64,000 bases of DNA from Linanthus parryae (GCA_023055425.1 JALGPY010000001.1:112325057-112389056); one strand, 5' to 3'; counted from the first letter of the stretch, positions 11,354 to 22,667 are shown. The notes: generated by a model not told the origin, from the letters alone. A program made the numbers and translations.

Positions 11354-13794
11354 ATGTCGCCGTCGAGAGAAGCACCGGATGTTCCCCTCCAAGTGTTTGG
11401 ATTTGAGGTCGAAGAGGTGTCGCCGGAGAAGATCTCCGGCCGGCTTCAAGTCACCCACAAATGTTGTCAGGTTAGTTTTGTTCCCCAATCCTATCATAGC
11501 CTCTCCTCTTTTTCCTATTAATAACACAGTCACTACAAATTTGTCGAACCCGTTGTTTAGACCAATGGAAAGGGATTTGAAGTTCATTGATGTCTCGAGT
11601 TTGATTTACTATAATAATCTCACATGATTGAATTGACCTCACCGGCTATGAAATGATCCAAATCAGAAAAAATAAATGTAGTATTCAATTCTCTCAGTTC
11701 TCTCGAATTTGGTGACGTGGTGCTCTGTACAGCGTCATCACACATTTGTACAAAGAAGTAGGATAGAGATATGAGAACTTATTTTGATTAGAATTAGTCT
11801 TGTTGTAAAGTATTCATTGCCACTAGGCTACCTTCATGTGGTGTGAGAAACTGAAAAGAGATGTTAATGATTATTATTATTATTATTATTTTGAGGTAAC
11901 TTAATGAATTATTCATGCGACTAACCCTATAATGTGGGACATTTACATTGTAGGAAATTATTTGTTTTTCATCCATATGTCGTGTATCTATATAGTACTA
12001 AGGAAACACCCACTTTTACTGTTCACTAAAAGTGATGTGTTCTTTTTTGGCACCATTTGATTAGTTTGAATCTAAGGGTCAGTGACACATCCTCTCAATT
12101 TCTCTCTCTGAATGTCAGTACAAATAATGATCCAAAAGCAGTACAAAAGCCAACATGTGCTGTTGCCACAAAATTTAATTCTAACGTACAAATATTAGTA
12201 AATAATACTTTTATACTATTACATACCGTACTTCTTTTATTTATTTTTCTGAGAAATCTCAGTTTTTTTTTTTTTTTTTTTTTTTTTTTTGAGAAATTGT
12301 TTTTGTCGTCAACCGGATTTGAACCCGGAGACTCATGCATCGGCTTCCAACGTTCTACCAGTTGAGATACCATCCTAGCTGCATTTTTTTTGTTTTAGAA
12401 TGAACAAGTGGTAATAGTCCCAAAGGGATGGGTTATTTTCTAGTGCGTATATAAAAAGTGATTGTCGTGGCCTTATTGGTTCTGGGCAACAAGCAACTGG
12501 CCCCGGTCCTGGCCTCCTGGGTCTTTCTTGTTTGGTTCTGATTCTAAGGTTATGGTCATTTCGCGGTTCCAGGCCCTAGGTATATAGCACCGTTCGGCAG
12601 GAGAAAGGCTACAATCTAACTAGCAACTTTTTACAAGGCGGACTTCGTGGTCCTGAAACAGATAATAAAAATCAAATTATAAATTATGTTCAACAGATGA
12701 TTAAGATTTCGATTTAGCTATTTTATTATTTTACAGTCCAAACTGAGTAACCTTGTTGTTAACGGGCAAATCACACTGTGGTGTGACCTGTGACAATAGA
12801 TTTTATTTTCGGAGAAAAACTAAATCAGGAGCTCTATTTTTAAATATGTGACTTCAGTTTGGTGATGAACGTTAACATATGGCTCTTTATTATTAACAAA
12901 TCCTGTGCCCTATTTCCCAAATTTGTCTGAGATGATTGTGCTTTTTTTCCATTTCACATTTTGAGATACGATTTCATCTCAAAATTAAGGTCAGCCAAAC
13001 AGGTTCATAATCAACGGGTTCGTAGTTCCTTTATCATATCTTTTACCGATTTGTGTTAGTTTTAAAGTTATTTATCAGAAATTACATGTGCTTTGTTAAT
13101 TTCTTTCACACAACTTGAAAACGATTTTTGAGTGAAGAAGTGCAACAAGTGCTGGAGTAATTCCCATGTTGACAGGCGGATGCCTTGGCTTGTAATTTTG
13201 ATTTTGATAATGTTTTCTTGTACATACAAATTGGGTGGGTCCCAGCCATTTAAGGTGTTGCACGGAGGAGTATCGGCGTTGATAGCGGAGTCGCTCGCGA
13301 GCATCGGGGCACATTTAGCGTCGGGGCTGCAGCGAGTTGCCGGAGTGCAGCTGAGCATCAACCATTTACGAAGTGCCAAACTCGGCGACCTTGTTTTCGC
13401 CGAAGCTACCCCTGTTAACGTTGGCAAAACCATTCAGGTTAGGCGGCCTCTATCTCCCTAGCTACTTACTTTTAAGGAAATGTTAAATGTCACACATTTT
13501 TACTTTTTGTCTTCAATTGTGATAAAAATTTTAAAAAATTAATTAAACCTTACCTTTGTTATTGTTTGAACATTCACTTACAAACAACCTACTTTATTCT
13601 CCCACTTGTTGAGCTTAATTTCTTTTTGGGGGTAATTGAAGGTGTGGGAAGTTCGAATGTTCAAGGTTGATCCTTCAAACACGGAAAGCAGACAGCTGAT
13701 TTCATCGTCGAGGGTTACTCTCCTGTCCAACATGGCCGTGCCACAAAATGCCATGGATGCGGGTGACAAGCTCAAGAAGCTAGCAAAATTGTAG
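11354..13794 (+). CDS. DHNAT1: 1,4-dihydroxy-2-naphthoyl-CoA thioesterase, peroxisomal
   Basis: Three exons give 153 aa: 11354-11470 (39 codons), 13246-13437 (64 codons) and 13642-13794 (50 codons plus TAG). All junctions are phase 0 with GT/AG borders. Plant DHNATs are about 155 aa, so the gene looks complete. Exon 2 holds the 4HBT hotdog-fold motif [10 protein letters not shown] (residues 45-54), in which Glu54 is the expected catalytic acid. It also holds [12 protein letters not shown] and [18 protein letters not shown]. The protein ends in Ala-Lys-Leu, a PTS1-type peroxisomal signal, as known for this family. Known role: hydrolysis of DHNA-CoA to DHNA plus CoA in phylloquinone (vitamin K1) synthesis. 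Start 11354 is chosen because residues MSPSREAP lead straight into the conserved region; the in-frame ATG at 11303 adds 17 unconserved residues. Intron 1 (1775 bp) contains a SINE-like insertion. Whether this is the DHNAT1 or DHNAT2 paralogue cannot be decided. Confidence 0.9.
12263..12375 (-). mobile_element. SINE-like unit in intron 1, minus strand
   Basis: Read on the minus strand: an A-box-like TATCTCAACTGGTAG (12355-12369), a B box GGGTTCAAATCC (12315-12326), then a short body and a 28-nt poly(A) (plus-strand T run at 12263-12290). Head plus direct poly(A) fits a very short SINE. It is not a functional tRNA because the acceptor halves do not pair. It resembles the head at 7539. Confidence 0.6.
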
Positions 13795-14449
13795 AATCTG
13801 CTAATGGCGCCCGCAATTAAAGTTTTGAAAATTTTGCCAATAATATTTGTAGTAATTATATCAATATATTATATGTTGATTCCTCCACAGTTTCAAAAAG
13901 TCATATCAATTATTAATAATATGTACCTGGCCCTTACTTTATAAGATTCTATGCTATGTTGCAGGTCCATTATCATTCATGAAATAAACATTTTCTAGTA
14001 CTACTTACCGAATATCTTGAGTTTTCAAGATGGTTGCTAGATATGTTTGCTAGTCTGAATGCCTTTGGTGTCCTTAAGCGGCCATGTAGTTTGAGCCCCT
14101 GAACACGTTACATCCTATCGAAACGAATAGTTGAACAAACAATTATCTTCCAAACTGAACTGATGCACATGTTTGAATTATCTTCTTTTTACTTCTCCTT
14201 TTCTTGTTGCCTTCGTGTTTGTCGCTGAACCCAAAATTAGTGATGTGTGACGGGACATGGACCTGATCATTGAACCAAGACCATAGAATGTAGCTAGGGT
14301 GTTAAGTGTGTCCGATGATGCCAAGATCGGAACCACAAATGCGGCTACGACAGAAACATGCAACCAATCACACAAAAACCAAACCCTACACACACACAAA
14401 CTATGTGCTTGTACAAGAGTGCTATCAACACATTCAAGAAAAACGCCAA
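13795..14449. other. Intergenic DNA downstream of DHNAT
   Basis: Contains the 3' UTR region of the thioesterase gene and AT-rich spacer. No clear polyadenylation signal or further gene was identified. Confidence 0.4.
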
Positions 14450-14632
14450 TATAACTGCTGAATCATGGGCCTCTAGGACAAGGGGTTGCACTCAGCCCCT
14501 GACCTTTTCAAAAACTACACACATACTATTAATTTCGTATATTAACTGCTGAATCATGGGCCTCTAGGACAAGGGGTTGCACTCAGCCCCTAAACTTTTC
14601 AAAAACTACACACATGCTATTCATTCCGTATA
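14450..14632 (+). repeat. Two-copy tandem duplication (~92 bp unit)
   Basis: The block beginning TAACTGCTGAATCATGGGCC and running through AAGGGGTTGCACTCAGCCCC and CAAAAACTACACACAT is repeated directly with only a few differences. There is no coding content. It could be a partial duplication inside a small transposon. Confidence 0.85.
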
Positions 14633-14639
14633 TTTTAGT

Positions 14640-15252
14640 GGGGCTGTAAGAAAAACCGAATAAACCGGTCAAACCGACCAAACCAAACCGAATGTCATGG
14701 TTTTGGATGGTTTTTATGGATGTTCGGTTTATGAACGGTTCATATTTTTCACACACTGGTCTATTCGGTTCGGTTTTGATTTGTACAAAATTTACACTGC
14801 ACCAAACCGAACCGAACCGATATGTGCTTATTGTACTTTCTTACAATATGTATTGTATAAACTATAAAGTATATGAAATAATCTATTGAAAGAGAAACAA
14901 AAGTAGATAGATTCAATTAATATAATCTTATTAATCTTAATCTTCTCTATTTCTCTCATTTTTTATCACACTTTTGTCTAAACAATAATTGTGCAAGTTC
15001 TTATATGTCTATTTAAATTTTTTCTTACTAAAAATTTAAACTGTATTGACATATTACTACTATAATATCCATAAAAGATTGTTTAGCCAAACCGACCGAG
15101 CCGAACCAAACCAAACCGAATTATCGGCTTGGTTTGGTTCGGTTCAACATTTCAAATGGTGTGGTTAGATTACAAAATTAGTAAACCGATGTATTCGGTT
15201 TGGTTTATGATTTCACAGCAAACCGCACCAAACCGAACCGCTTACACAACTA
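14640..15252. repeat. ACCGAA-rich repetitive element
   Basis: Dense runs of ACCGAA/AACCAAACCG on one strand alternate with CGGTTTGGTTCGG on the other, in three clusters (about 14655-14700, 14765-14820 and 15085-15240) separated by AT-rich DNA. The opposed clusters could fold back on each other. Such GGTTCGGTTTGG-type sequences are typical of abundant plant MITEs. The ends are not sharp and no TSD was found. Confidence 0.55.
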
Positions 15253-15640
15253 TATTTTAGTAGTGGTACGCTCTTATTAACTACACAAATATCTCGATTA
15301 ATTTAAACAATTGTACTATTACTTCTGTCATTGACTTTACATTGCATTTTATCCTGATTGTTCTAAATTCCTAGCTCCAGTTGTGTTTCAAGTCAGAGAC
15401 ACAAAGATGACAAAAATATGCAATGAGGGCAGTTTGGGGTTTTGATTTTTTGGTGTTTGGATTTTTTGGTTTCTATCGCTCATTCTAGAAACCAAAAACA
15501 ATAAACCGCCTATCCAAACTATCTCAATACATCTTAGAAGTTGGAAATCCGAATGGATTTGGATGTCCGAAAGTTCACCTCCTTACTCAAATTCACCTGG
15601 GACACGTATATATCTCAACCGCACTACTGCATGGTACTAC

Positions 15641-15648
15641 TATATAAA
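15641..15648 (+). promoter_or_regulatory. TATA box of the NAC gene
   Basis: TATATAAA lies 62-69 bp upstream of ATG 15710, predicting transcription from about 15670. It lies downstream of another in-frame ATG at 15563, so that ATG would not be in the transcript. Confidence 0.6.
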
Positions 15649-15709
15649 TCTGAGTCCAGCAGAACGAGTGAAGTTGATCATTAGAAGCTGCGACTTCATC
15701 AAGATAGAC

Positions 15710-16387
15710 ATGGCGGAACAAGAAATCCCGGTGGGGTATCGATTCATCCCGACCGACGAAATACTCATCGACTTCTATCTCAGAAGAAAAGTCACCGGCG
15801 GCGAGCTTCCACACAACTCTCCCATCGTCGAGAAAGATCTCTACGACGACAAACCCCCATGGGATGTTTTCACCCAAGAAGACTACAAGGTGGAATCGGA
15901 TGAGAAATCAGTAATTTACGTCTACACGAAGCTGAAAAAGGCTAGCAAGAAAAGGATTAGCAGACGAGCGGGTTGTGGGACGTGGGTTGGTCAGAAGAAA
16001 GTTGAAGTAAAGAACTCCAAGAATGAAACCATCGGGTACAAGAGTTTGTTAAGTTTTCGAGTAATCGGTGACAGTGTCACGAAGAAGACTACTCGAGGTC
16101 GTTGGATCATGCATGAATTCTCACTTTCTAAGGACGATGATTTCGCAAACAATGAAAACCACTACGTGGTATGCAGGATCAAGAATGTAGATGCGCAGGG
16201 TTCGGGTAAGAGAAAGTTTGAAGAAAGTAATGATCATGGTGGTGACGAGGAGCAGAGTGGTCAAACAATGAGTAGTGAAGGTGTTGATTCGGGACTGAGA
16301 GGAGGAGCATGGGAGGACGAGGACGAGGAGATAAAACTTTTGTTAGAAGACTGCCAAGACAATGACTTAAGATCAATTGCTTATTAG
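15710..16387 (+). CDS. Divergent single-exon NAC-domain protein
   Basis: 225 aa without introns. NAC subdomains are recognisable in order: A (residues 7-28, PVGYRFIPTDEILIDFYLRR), B (39-54, IVEKDLYDDKPPWDVF), C (about 70-100), D (about 108-146, with GRWIMHEFSL) and E (about 152-162, YVVCRIKN). NAC proteins are plant-specific dimeric transcription factors that bind DNA with a beta sheet. In subdomain C the usual WKATG DNA-contact strand is replaced by GTWVGQKK, so DNA binding may be altered. The tail is short (about 60 aa), hydrophilic, with an acidic cluster (WEDEDEEIKLLLEDCQD) that could activate transcription. Most NAC genes have introns and 280-400 residues, so this is a reduced, possibly lineage-specific copy. 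Start 15710 is preferred because it directly precedes subdomain A and sits just downstream of a TATA box. It is unbroken, but expression is not shown. Confidence 0.85.
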   Translation: MAEQEIPVGYRFIPTDEILIDFYLRRKVTGGELPHNSPIVEKDLYDDKPPWDVFTQEDYKVESDEKSVIYVYTKLKKASKKRISRRAGCGTWVGQKKVEVKNSKNETIGYKSLLSFRVIGDSVTKKTTRGRWIMHEFSLSKDDDFANNENHYVVCRIKNVDAQGSGKRKFEESNDHGGDEEQSGQTMSSEGVDSGLRGGAWEDEDEEIKLLLEDCQDNDLRSIAY

Positions 16388-16669
16388 AGCTTGAATGTGT
16401 TTCTTTTGTTTGTTCGTCTTTTTGAATTTGAATTTGTTAGTCTCTTCGCTCCATGTCTAGGGTTTTTTTTGTTGGTCTTTTATTGTCAAGAATGTATGTG
16501 TTGAGAAAGTAATTCAATTTTTTTTTTAGGGTGAAAGTACTTTATTTAGCTATTTGTTTTAGGAAAGAAAAAAAAAAATAGGATCATGTATTCCAAACAT
16601 TGTGTTGGTTTTGACGCTAGTTTTGTGTATATCAAGTATAAATGCAAAATTACATAAATGCAAAATTAC

Positions 16670-17055
16670 ACCACACCAGCAGGCAATGCAAATCGATTTA
16701 TCATGCAAAATGTAAAGAACTTGGGTGAAAAATGCGATCCAGCTGAACATGCATCCCCTCATGCAAAATAGATGTCATGCATCTTGATCGCCAAATTTGA
16801 CGATAATCATCCCTCGTCATCTTATTTGTTTTCCTATTTTGTTGATGTATTCATATTTTTTAGTTTTGTTCCTACTTTTTAGAAGACTTGTCATAATATC
16901 ATAATAATAATAAATAAATTTTACAAAACTAATATGCTTATCTTTTAGCTTGCATTGCTGGAGTTGGTGATAAAATTTGTGGACATGCGAAATGCAAAAA
17001 TATAATTTTATGTATAATTTGCATTTCTTTTACATAACATTGCTGGAGATGCTCT
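16670..17055 (+). mobile_element. MITE copy 1 (left end eroded)
   Basis: About 385 bp, closely matching copy 2 next to it: CCAGCAGG.CATGCAAATCG at the left, AACTTGGGTGAAAAATGCGA, then TGCTGGAGATGCTCT at the right. The left terminal GAGCATCT is degenerate here. It has no coding capacity. Confidence 0.7.
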
Positions 17056-17056
17056 A

Positions 17057-17445
17057 AGAGCATCTCCAGCAGGCCATGCAAATCGATTTATTATGCAAAA
17101 TATAAAGAACTTGGGTGAAAAATGCGATCCAGCAAGACATGCATCCCCTCATGCAAAATGGATGTCATGCATCTTGATCGCCAAGTTTGGCGATAATCAT
17201 CCCTCGCCATCTTATTTTTTTCCCTATTTTGTAGCTGTATTACTATTTTTTTGTTTTGTTCCTACTTTTTAGTAGACTTGTCCTAATATCATAATAATAA
17301 TAAATAATTTTACAAAACTAATATGCCTATCTTTTAGCTTGCATTGCTGGAGTTGGTATTAAAATTTGTGGACATGCAAAAGGCAAAAATGTGATTTTAT
17401 GTATAATTTGCATTTTTTTTTACATAACATTGCTGGAGATGCTCT
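17057..17445 (+). mobile_element. MITE copy 2 (complete)
   Basis: 389 bp with perfect terminal inverted repeats AGAGCATCTCCAGCA / TGCTGGAGATGCTCT, flanked by TA on both sides (17055-17056 and 17446-17447). Ends of the form GAGCATCTCC are widespread on plant MITEs. A TA duplication would suggest a Tc1/mariner type, but TAA/TTA (PIF-type) cannot be excluded. It abuts copy 1, so one copy inserted at the end of the other or the pair arose by tandem duplication. Confidence 0.75.
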
Positions 17446-17453
17446 TATAAGTT

Positions 17454-17841
17454 GGGGTTCAGATTAGCTACAGTTTGGATCTATGCGGTGACTGCGCGGT
17501 TCTGATCGTGCGGATCATGATGAGCCACGTCGCCCCAATCGAAGATACAAAATTCATGGTAACCAACCACCACGCGCATGACAGTCATCTTCAAACGCGT
17601 TTCAACTGTCTCTCACACCTATTTCTGTCTCATTCAACTCAGCAACTTTAAATTTCTTCTATTCGTGTTCCCCTCAATTCCATCTCAATCTACCTCACTG
17701 CAACTCCCTTCCTCTATTTTCATATACACATAATGGAAACTGTAAAATAATGAAATTAATCTATCCTTTTTTGTGAAATTGGACACTCAATTTACATCAA
17801 ACCCACCCATTATTGTGGTTGAATATCATACTCCACAACTC
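17454..17841 (+). repeat. Inverted repeat arm A
   Basis: By direct reading its reverse complement is identical to 18326-18713 over all 388 bp. It begins GGGGTTCAGATTAGCTACAG. Confidence 0.85.
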
Positions 17842-18325
17842 ACCCACGCATCCTTCATAACTGCCTCCTGTTCCTTGAACTTGAATGAATCTTCAATGGT
17901 TTTGGAACGGACAAATTCGCCAACTGTCGACAATTTTCCATCTTCATCGTCGTTGACGACGGAAGATCAGAGACAGATCAGGCGATCAAAAGAATTGAGA
18001 CAGATGTTACTCAAATGGGTTTCATCCGGATATACTTATATATTAGCAACAGAAAGGCTGAAAGGGTAAAAGTTAAAATGAGGGAGATTGGGACGGAATT
18101 GAGGGCACGACGAGAAGAAGATTGAAATTGCAGTTATTGGGTTAGATGAGAGAGAAATGCTGATGAGAGAAAGAGATGATACGAATTTGAAGATGAAGAC
18201 AGCGCGTGGTGATTGATTTTCCGATTTTTTATGTTCCTTAATTAATGCAACGTGGTTCATCCTGAGCCATACGATCATAACTGCACAATAACCGGACACA
18301 TTTGAACCGTAGCAAATCCCGACCC

Positions 18326-18713
18326 GAGTTGTGGAGTATGATATTCAACCACAATAATGGGTGGGTTTGATGTAAATTGAGTGTCCAATTTCACAAAAAA
18401 GGATAGATTAATTTCATTATTTTACAGTTTCCATTATGTGTATATGAAAATAGAGGAAGGGAGTTGCAGTGAGGTAGATTGAGATGGAATTGAGGGGAAC
18501 ACGAATAGAAGAAATTTAAAGTTGCTGAGTTGAATGAGACAGAAATAGGTGTGAGAGACAGTTGAAACGCGTTTGAAGATGACTGTCATGCGCGTGGTGG
18601 TTGGTTACCATGAATTTTGTATCTTCGATTGGGGCGACGTGGCTCATCATGATCCGCACGATCAGAACCGCGCAGTCACCGCATAGATCCAAACTGTAGC
18701 TAATCTGAACCCC
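18326..18713 (-). repeat. Inverted repeat arm A'
   Basis: Perfect inverted copy of arm A, separated from it by a 484-bp spacer. Read-through RNA could form a ~388-bp hairpin. Confidence 0.85.
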
Positions 18714-18721
18714 CACAACTC

Positions 18722-19205
18722 ACCCACGCATCCTTCATAACTGCCTCATGTTCCTTGAACTTGAATGAATCTTCAATGGTTTTGGAACGAACAAATTCGC
18801 CAACTGTCGACAATTTTCCATCTTCATCGTCGTTGACGACGGAAGATCAGAGACAGATCGGGCGATCAAAAGAATTGAGACAGATGTTACTCAAATGGGT
18901 TTCATCCGGATATACTTATATATTAGCAACAGAAAGGCTGAAAGGGTAAAACTTAAAATGAGGGAGATTGGGACGGAATTGAGGGCACGACAAGAAGAAG
19001 ATTGAAATTGCAGTTATTGGGTTAGATGAGAGAGAAATGCTGATGAGAGAAAGAGATGATACGAATTTGAAGATGAAGACAGCGCATGGTGATTGATTTT
19101 CCGATTTTTTATGTTCCTTAATTAATGCAACGTGGTTCATCCTGAGCCATACGATCATAACTGCACAGTAACCGGACACATTTGAACCCTAGCAAATCCC
19201 GACCC
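18722..19205 (+). repeat. Direct repeat B2 of the spacer B1
   Basis: Matches 17842-18325 with about eight substitutions (for example CCTCCTG versus CCTCATG and GATCAGG versus GATCGGG). Both copies end in AAATCCCGACCC. Confidence 0.85.
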
Positions 19206-20444
19206 ACTAAGGGTACTAAGTTGTGCTTTGAATCAGTGCAGTTACCTAATCCAAACTTTCAAAATTTTGCATTTAGATGTCCATAACTTTAGGTTAAATA
19301 AAACTTTGGCTTAAGTAATTAAGTGCATATCTCCAGTTTGAGAAAACTATCACATTAAAAACGGTTCAGTAGTTCACTGCTTTCTCTTAGAGAGAGAAAG
19401 TTAGAGAGAGAAGTACTCTTTGAGAGTTTTTGAAGTCTTGCTCCTACAAATCCGTTTCTGAAGTTGCTGTTGGGGCTTGCCGCTGGGCTCGCCGCCGCCG
19501 CTCCTCCTTGCGGCGGCGAGCCCCCATGTTTGTAGCGACTGTTTTTCATCTATTTCTCTTAAGATCTGGGCACCAGAAGGGGTTTTGAGGCGTCGGAGGC
19601 GGCGGGTGTATCTCCGACGTCGGAAGCGTAGGTCCTGTTCGACTCCTCATATTTAACCGCCGCTATCCTACTTCTTCCTTCCCGGAACACTCGTTGGCGG
19701 CTTCGTTTTGTTTGAATGGTGCTCTGATCTATTGGTTGTAGTGTTTTTTAGGGTCTCTGTTTTGTTATTTTGTTTAATTTCCGTTTCATCTTTTTGGGTT
19801 TCTGGGATTTCACATCTTCCGGTCATCCTCACTGAAGCAGGACAATGTTTAATCTCGTGAAGGATGTGGTTGCTTGGTTGTATTTCAGTTTTATTAGAGG
19901 CCAATGTTGAAGATTTTGAAGCTTAAAGTCGTTTTGGTTGCTGTTCTGAGTTTGCAGTGATGTTTCAGTGGCCGGAGGTGCAGCTGGTGACTCCGGTTGT
20001 TTCCTCTTCTCTATTCTGGGAAACTCAAAAGTCAGCATGTGGAAGCGAGATGGTGTACTATTTTCAATATATTGGAAAATGTCCACTGTTTTTTCTTTTT
20101 TATTTGTTCTTTTCTAGAGCATTTCATTAACTTCGGAGTTGGTGGGTTGTACCACTCTGGTTATATTTATCAGATGTTTTCTGGTCTTGTATTGGCTGTG
20201 ATAGTATTTTCTTATATTGAAAGTTGCAATTTTCGGAGAAAAAAAAAAGGAAACTATCACATTACAATATTCGATTTTCAAAACTAACTTGTAATATACT
20301 CCGTTTGCAATAAAAAAAATTCAATGTGAAACAATGACATTTTTTCGTTCAGCACTTCACGGAATAAGTCGTTAGTTGACTTTATTGTCCTTTTTATTCA
20401 AGGATCAAATTGTTCATTCTCTTCTATCTATGAAGACTAAGAAC
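19206..20444. other. Intergenic DNA with a GC-rich hairpin
   Basis: No gene is supported. GAGAGA-rich sequence near 19385-19415 is followed by a GC-rich block containing a 13-bp perfect inverted repeat (GGGCTCGCCGCCG at 19485-19497, CGGCGGCGAGCCC at 19511-19523) and CCGACGTCGG near 19614. The rest is T-rich. It could be a 5' UTR-like or transposon-derived fragment. Confidence 0.4.
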
Positions 20445-21539
20445 TGTTGGAATAGGTGCCCTAGAGGCAATCTATATTTAGTATGAGCTATGTTTTGGCT
20501 AGAATATTCATTTATTATTTATTGTGATATTTAATATAATGAAGTCTTTTGATACAATGTGTTGTTTATCTTAAATATCCATAGTCCATTATATTGGTTA
20601 ACAGGACTATCAAATAAAGACTAGTATGTGCGTAGATTGGTATGGAGATATCAAGTCTAACACATAGGTTTGCATTAGGAGTAATGGCATACTGGATTGG
20701 CCCACGACGAGAAGGATACATTAGGTTATGTCAAAGTCACAATTGCTTCTCGTAGTGCTAATAATATTGTAATCCTTAGACTTGAAGTCACTAGATACTC
20801 TAGTTGTGGAATATCATGCTTTGATGTTATCCAACGTTGTGCCTTAACCGGGCAACTATAAAGATATCTATCGGGCATGATAGGAAGCAAGCTTAGAGAT
20901 CGTAGTGACGTAGAGAGAATTTGTCCCTCCCACATAATGGGAGCAAATATCCAAGGCCACTCGAGGGATGGTGCTTAGTGAATGTTTGGCCAGACTCAGA
21001 TAAATCAATATGGAGATATTGATGTTATCTGCTTCCATAAGCGTATTCCCAGGATCGAGAAACTATGGATTGTATATACGAGTGTGACTATTATGTCTCG
21101 TGTCCAATTCGGATATGGAGACAAAGGGATAATGCAATATGAAATATTGGGCACAAGGTTTGTCGGGATCACTGACTTTTTTCTATTAGTTGGGTGGCAT
21201 GGATGTGTTTCTAGACACCGCTCCATGTTCGTAATAAGTTAATACCAACTAAGTAGAAACCTATGGGGTCACACACGGGATGGTTTAAATTGGCTATAGG
21301 TATTAATTAGTTGGACTAATTAATACAAGTATCATAACGCAACCACAAACAAACTTAGTAGGACTAATTTGCAAGTGAGCTAATCCATGTAAGGACATGA
21401 TTAGTATTGGGGCCTTTATGTAGTTAATAAAGAGTTATGACTATATAAAGGTACTCTAGCTTTTTATTTCTCAAGACAAGCCATTATTTGAGAGAACTTA
21501 ACAAAGCAAGAGAGCAGAGCAAGTTGGGAAGGCCGAAAC
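20445..21539 (+). repeat. Copia 5' LTR, left part
   Basis: The first 1095 bp of the LTR, ending in the GAAAC target site where gypsy-1 inserted. It matches the 3' LTR from 37178. Confidence 0.92.
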
Positions 21540-22490
21540 TGATAACGCCCAAATAGGGGTTATTTTATAGCCTGAAAAGATGTGTATGTGTGCTGGAAAA
21601 CCACGTTTTTAGCCAGAATTCACCCTCAGAAAGCCTCGGTTTTAGGAACGAGACGTTTATTTGCTCTTCGTGAATTTCTGCATGTTTCGTACTTTTATTG
21701 GATATGATCGCGGGTTTTTTTCATGTTTTTACATGAACAGGTTCGGAAGTGCATTGGGATGTGTGCCGAGACAGAACCGGGATCGCCTCGAGAAACGTGT
21801 AGAAAATGCTCGGAGCAAGATTTGACCGAGACTGGTACAAGAGAGAGCGGAATGGAAAACGAAAAGGCTGGAGGAAAAACGAGCAGTGAAAACCGACCGA
21901 GGAAACTGAAAATGCCAAAACCGAGAATCACCGGGATGCGCTCGGTTGACAATATCTTGAGCTTGACTTGGAATTTTGAAGTGAAACCAGGGGCAAAAGA
22001 ACGAAGACGTCAAGGGCTTTCCGAAAACAGGTTATAATGCTAAAACGGAGTCCGGCCGAAAAACCGACTCCCGTCACGTGTGGGTCCCAGTCACGCCACG
22101 CCCGAGTAAGGGGTCTCGGTTCCCGCTGTCCAGAGTCAGGAGCAACTATTTCATGTTCGTGACGATTTCCGGGACAGTTTTGGCCTAGGGGTATTTTGGT
22201 CATTTTGGCACCGGGCCCGGGTTTCCGGAGTCAAGTTCAGATTTTGTCTCCCAAATTCAGTCAGCAGTTTTCCTATGGCCAGAGTCAGGATTGGACAGAA
22301 TTTGGAGCGGTTTTGACCCAGGGGTATTTTGGTAATTTTGATAAGTTTCGGGTGAAAACGCAAGACGGGAACACGGGAAAGCAGGAAGACACCGAGGAAG
22401 GAAAACCGGAGATTTCAGGCAGAAGTGTGGGACCCAGAAGACCCAACCGGGCCCACCAGAGGACCAAGCCGGGCCAGGACACAGCCCTGT

Positions 22491-22577
22491 CTGCGTATAT
22501 ACGCAGGCAGGGGGGTGGGGGATGCAGAGTTGTGGGCCCCTGGTTGCGTATATACGCAACCCTGCGTATATACGCAG
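22491..22577. repeat. Palindrome array, gypsy-1 5' LTR (3 units)
   Basis: CTGCGTATATACGCAG at 22491-22506, GGTTGCGTATATACGCAACC at 22542-22561 and CTGCGTATATACGCAG at 22562-22577. All are perfect palindromes, and flanking bases change in pairs (CTG/CAG versus GTTG/CAAC). They end 84 bp upstream of the TATA-like site. Confidence 0.9.
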
Positions 22578-22660
22578 CCAGTTTGACTTTTTTCCAAAGT
22601 CGGTGGACCGATGGCAGTTTCCGTAATTTCTGACGCACACGTTTCGGGAAAAAACAGCAC

Positions 22661-22667
22661 TATTTAA
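22661..22667 (+). promoter_or_regulatory. TATA-like site of gypsy-1 LTR
   Basis: TATTTAAAGACTC, closely resembling the gypsy-2 site TATTTAAGAC at 39316. Probable U3/R promoter; transcription would start about 30 bp downstream. Confidence 0.55.

Larger units (their letters stand above)
17454..19205. mobile_element. Foldback-like A-B-A'-B compound element
   Basis: The order is A (17454-17841), B1 (17842-18325), A' (18326-18713, inverted A) and B2 (18722-19205, direct repeat of B1), with segment lengths 388, 484, 388 and 484 bp. An 8-bp remnant of the A/B junction (CACAACTC, 18714-18721) precedes B2. A is also a diverged inverted homologue of B, so the original A+B unit looks like a long-TIR or foldback element. 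No transposase is encoded. Open frames inside it are coincidental. Confidence 0.8.

Noticed and set aside
12303..12375. A tRNA gene on the minus strand
   Set aside because: The 3' acceptor half does not pair with the 5' half, and a poly(A) run follows, as in a SINE.
15563..15709. Longer NAC N-terminus from ATG 15563
   Set aside because: This ATG lies upstream of the TATA box, and the extra 49 residues are not NAC-like.
17773..19179. Paired frames of about 64-98 codons in the A-B-A'-B repeats
   Set aside because: They occur in both B copies simply because B is duplicated; no domain, and they are transposon-derived.
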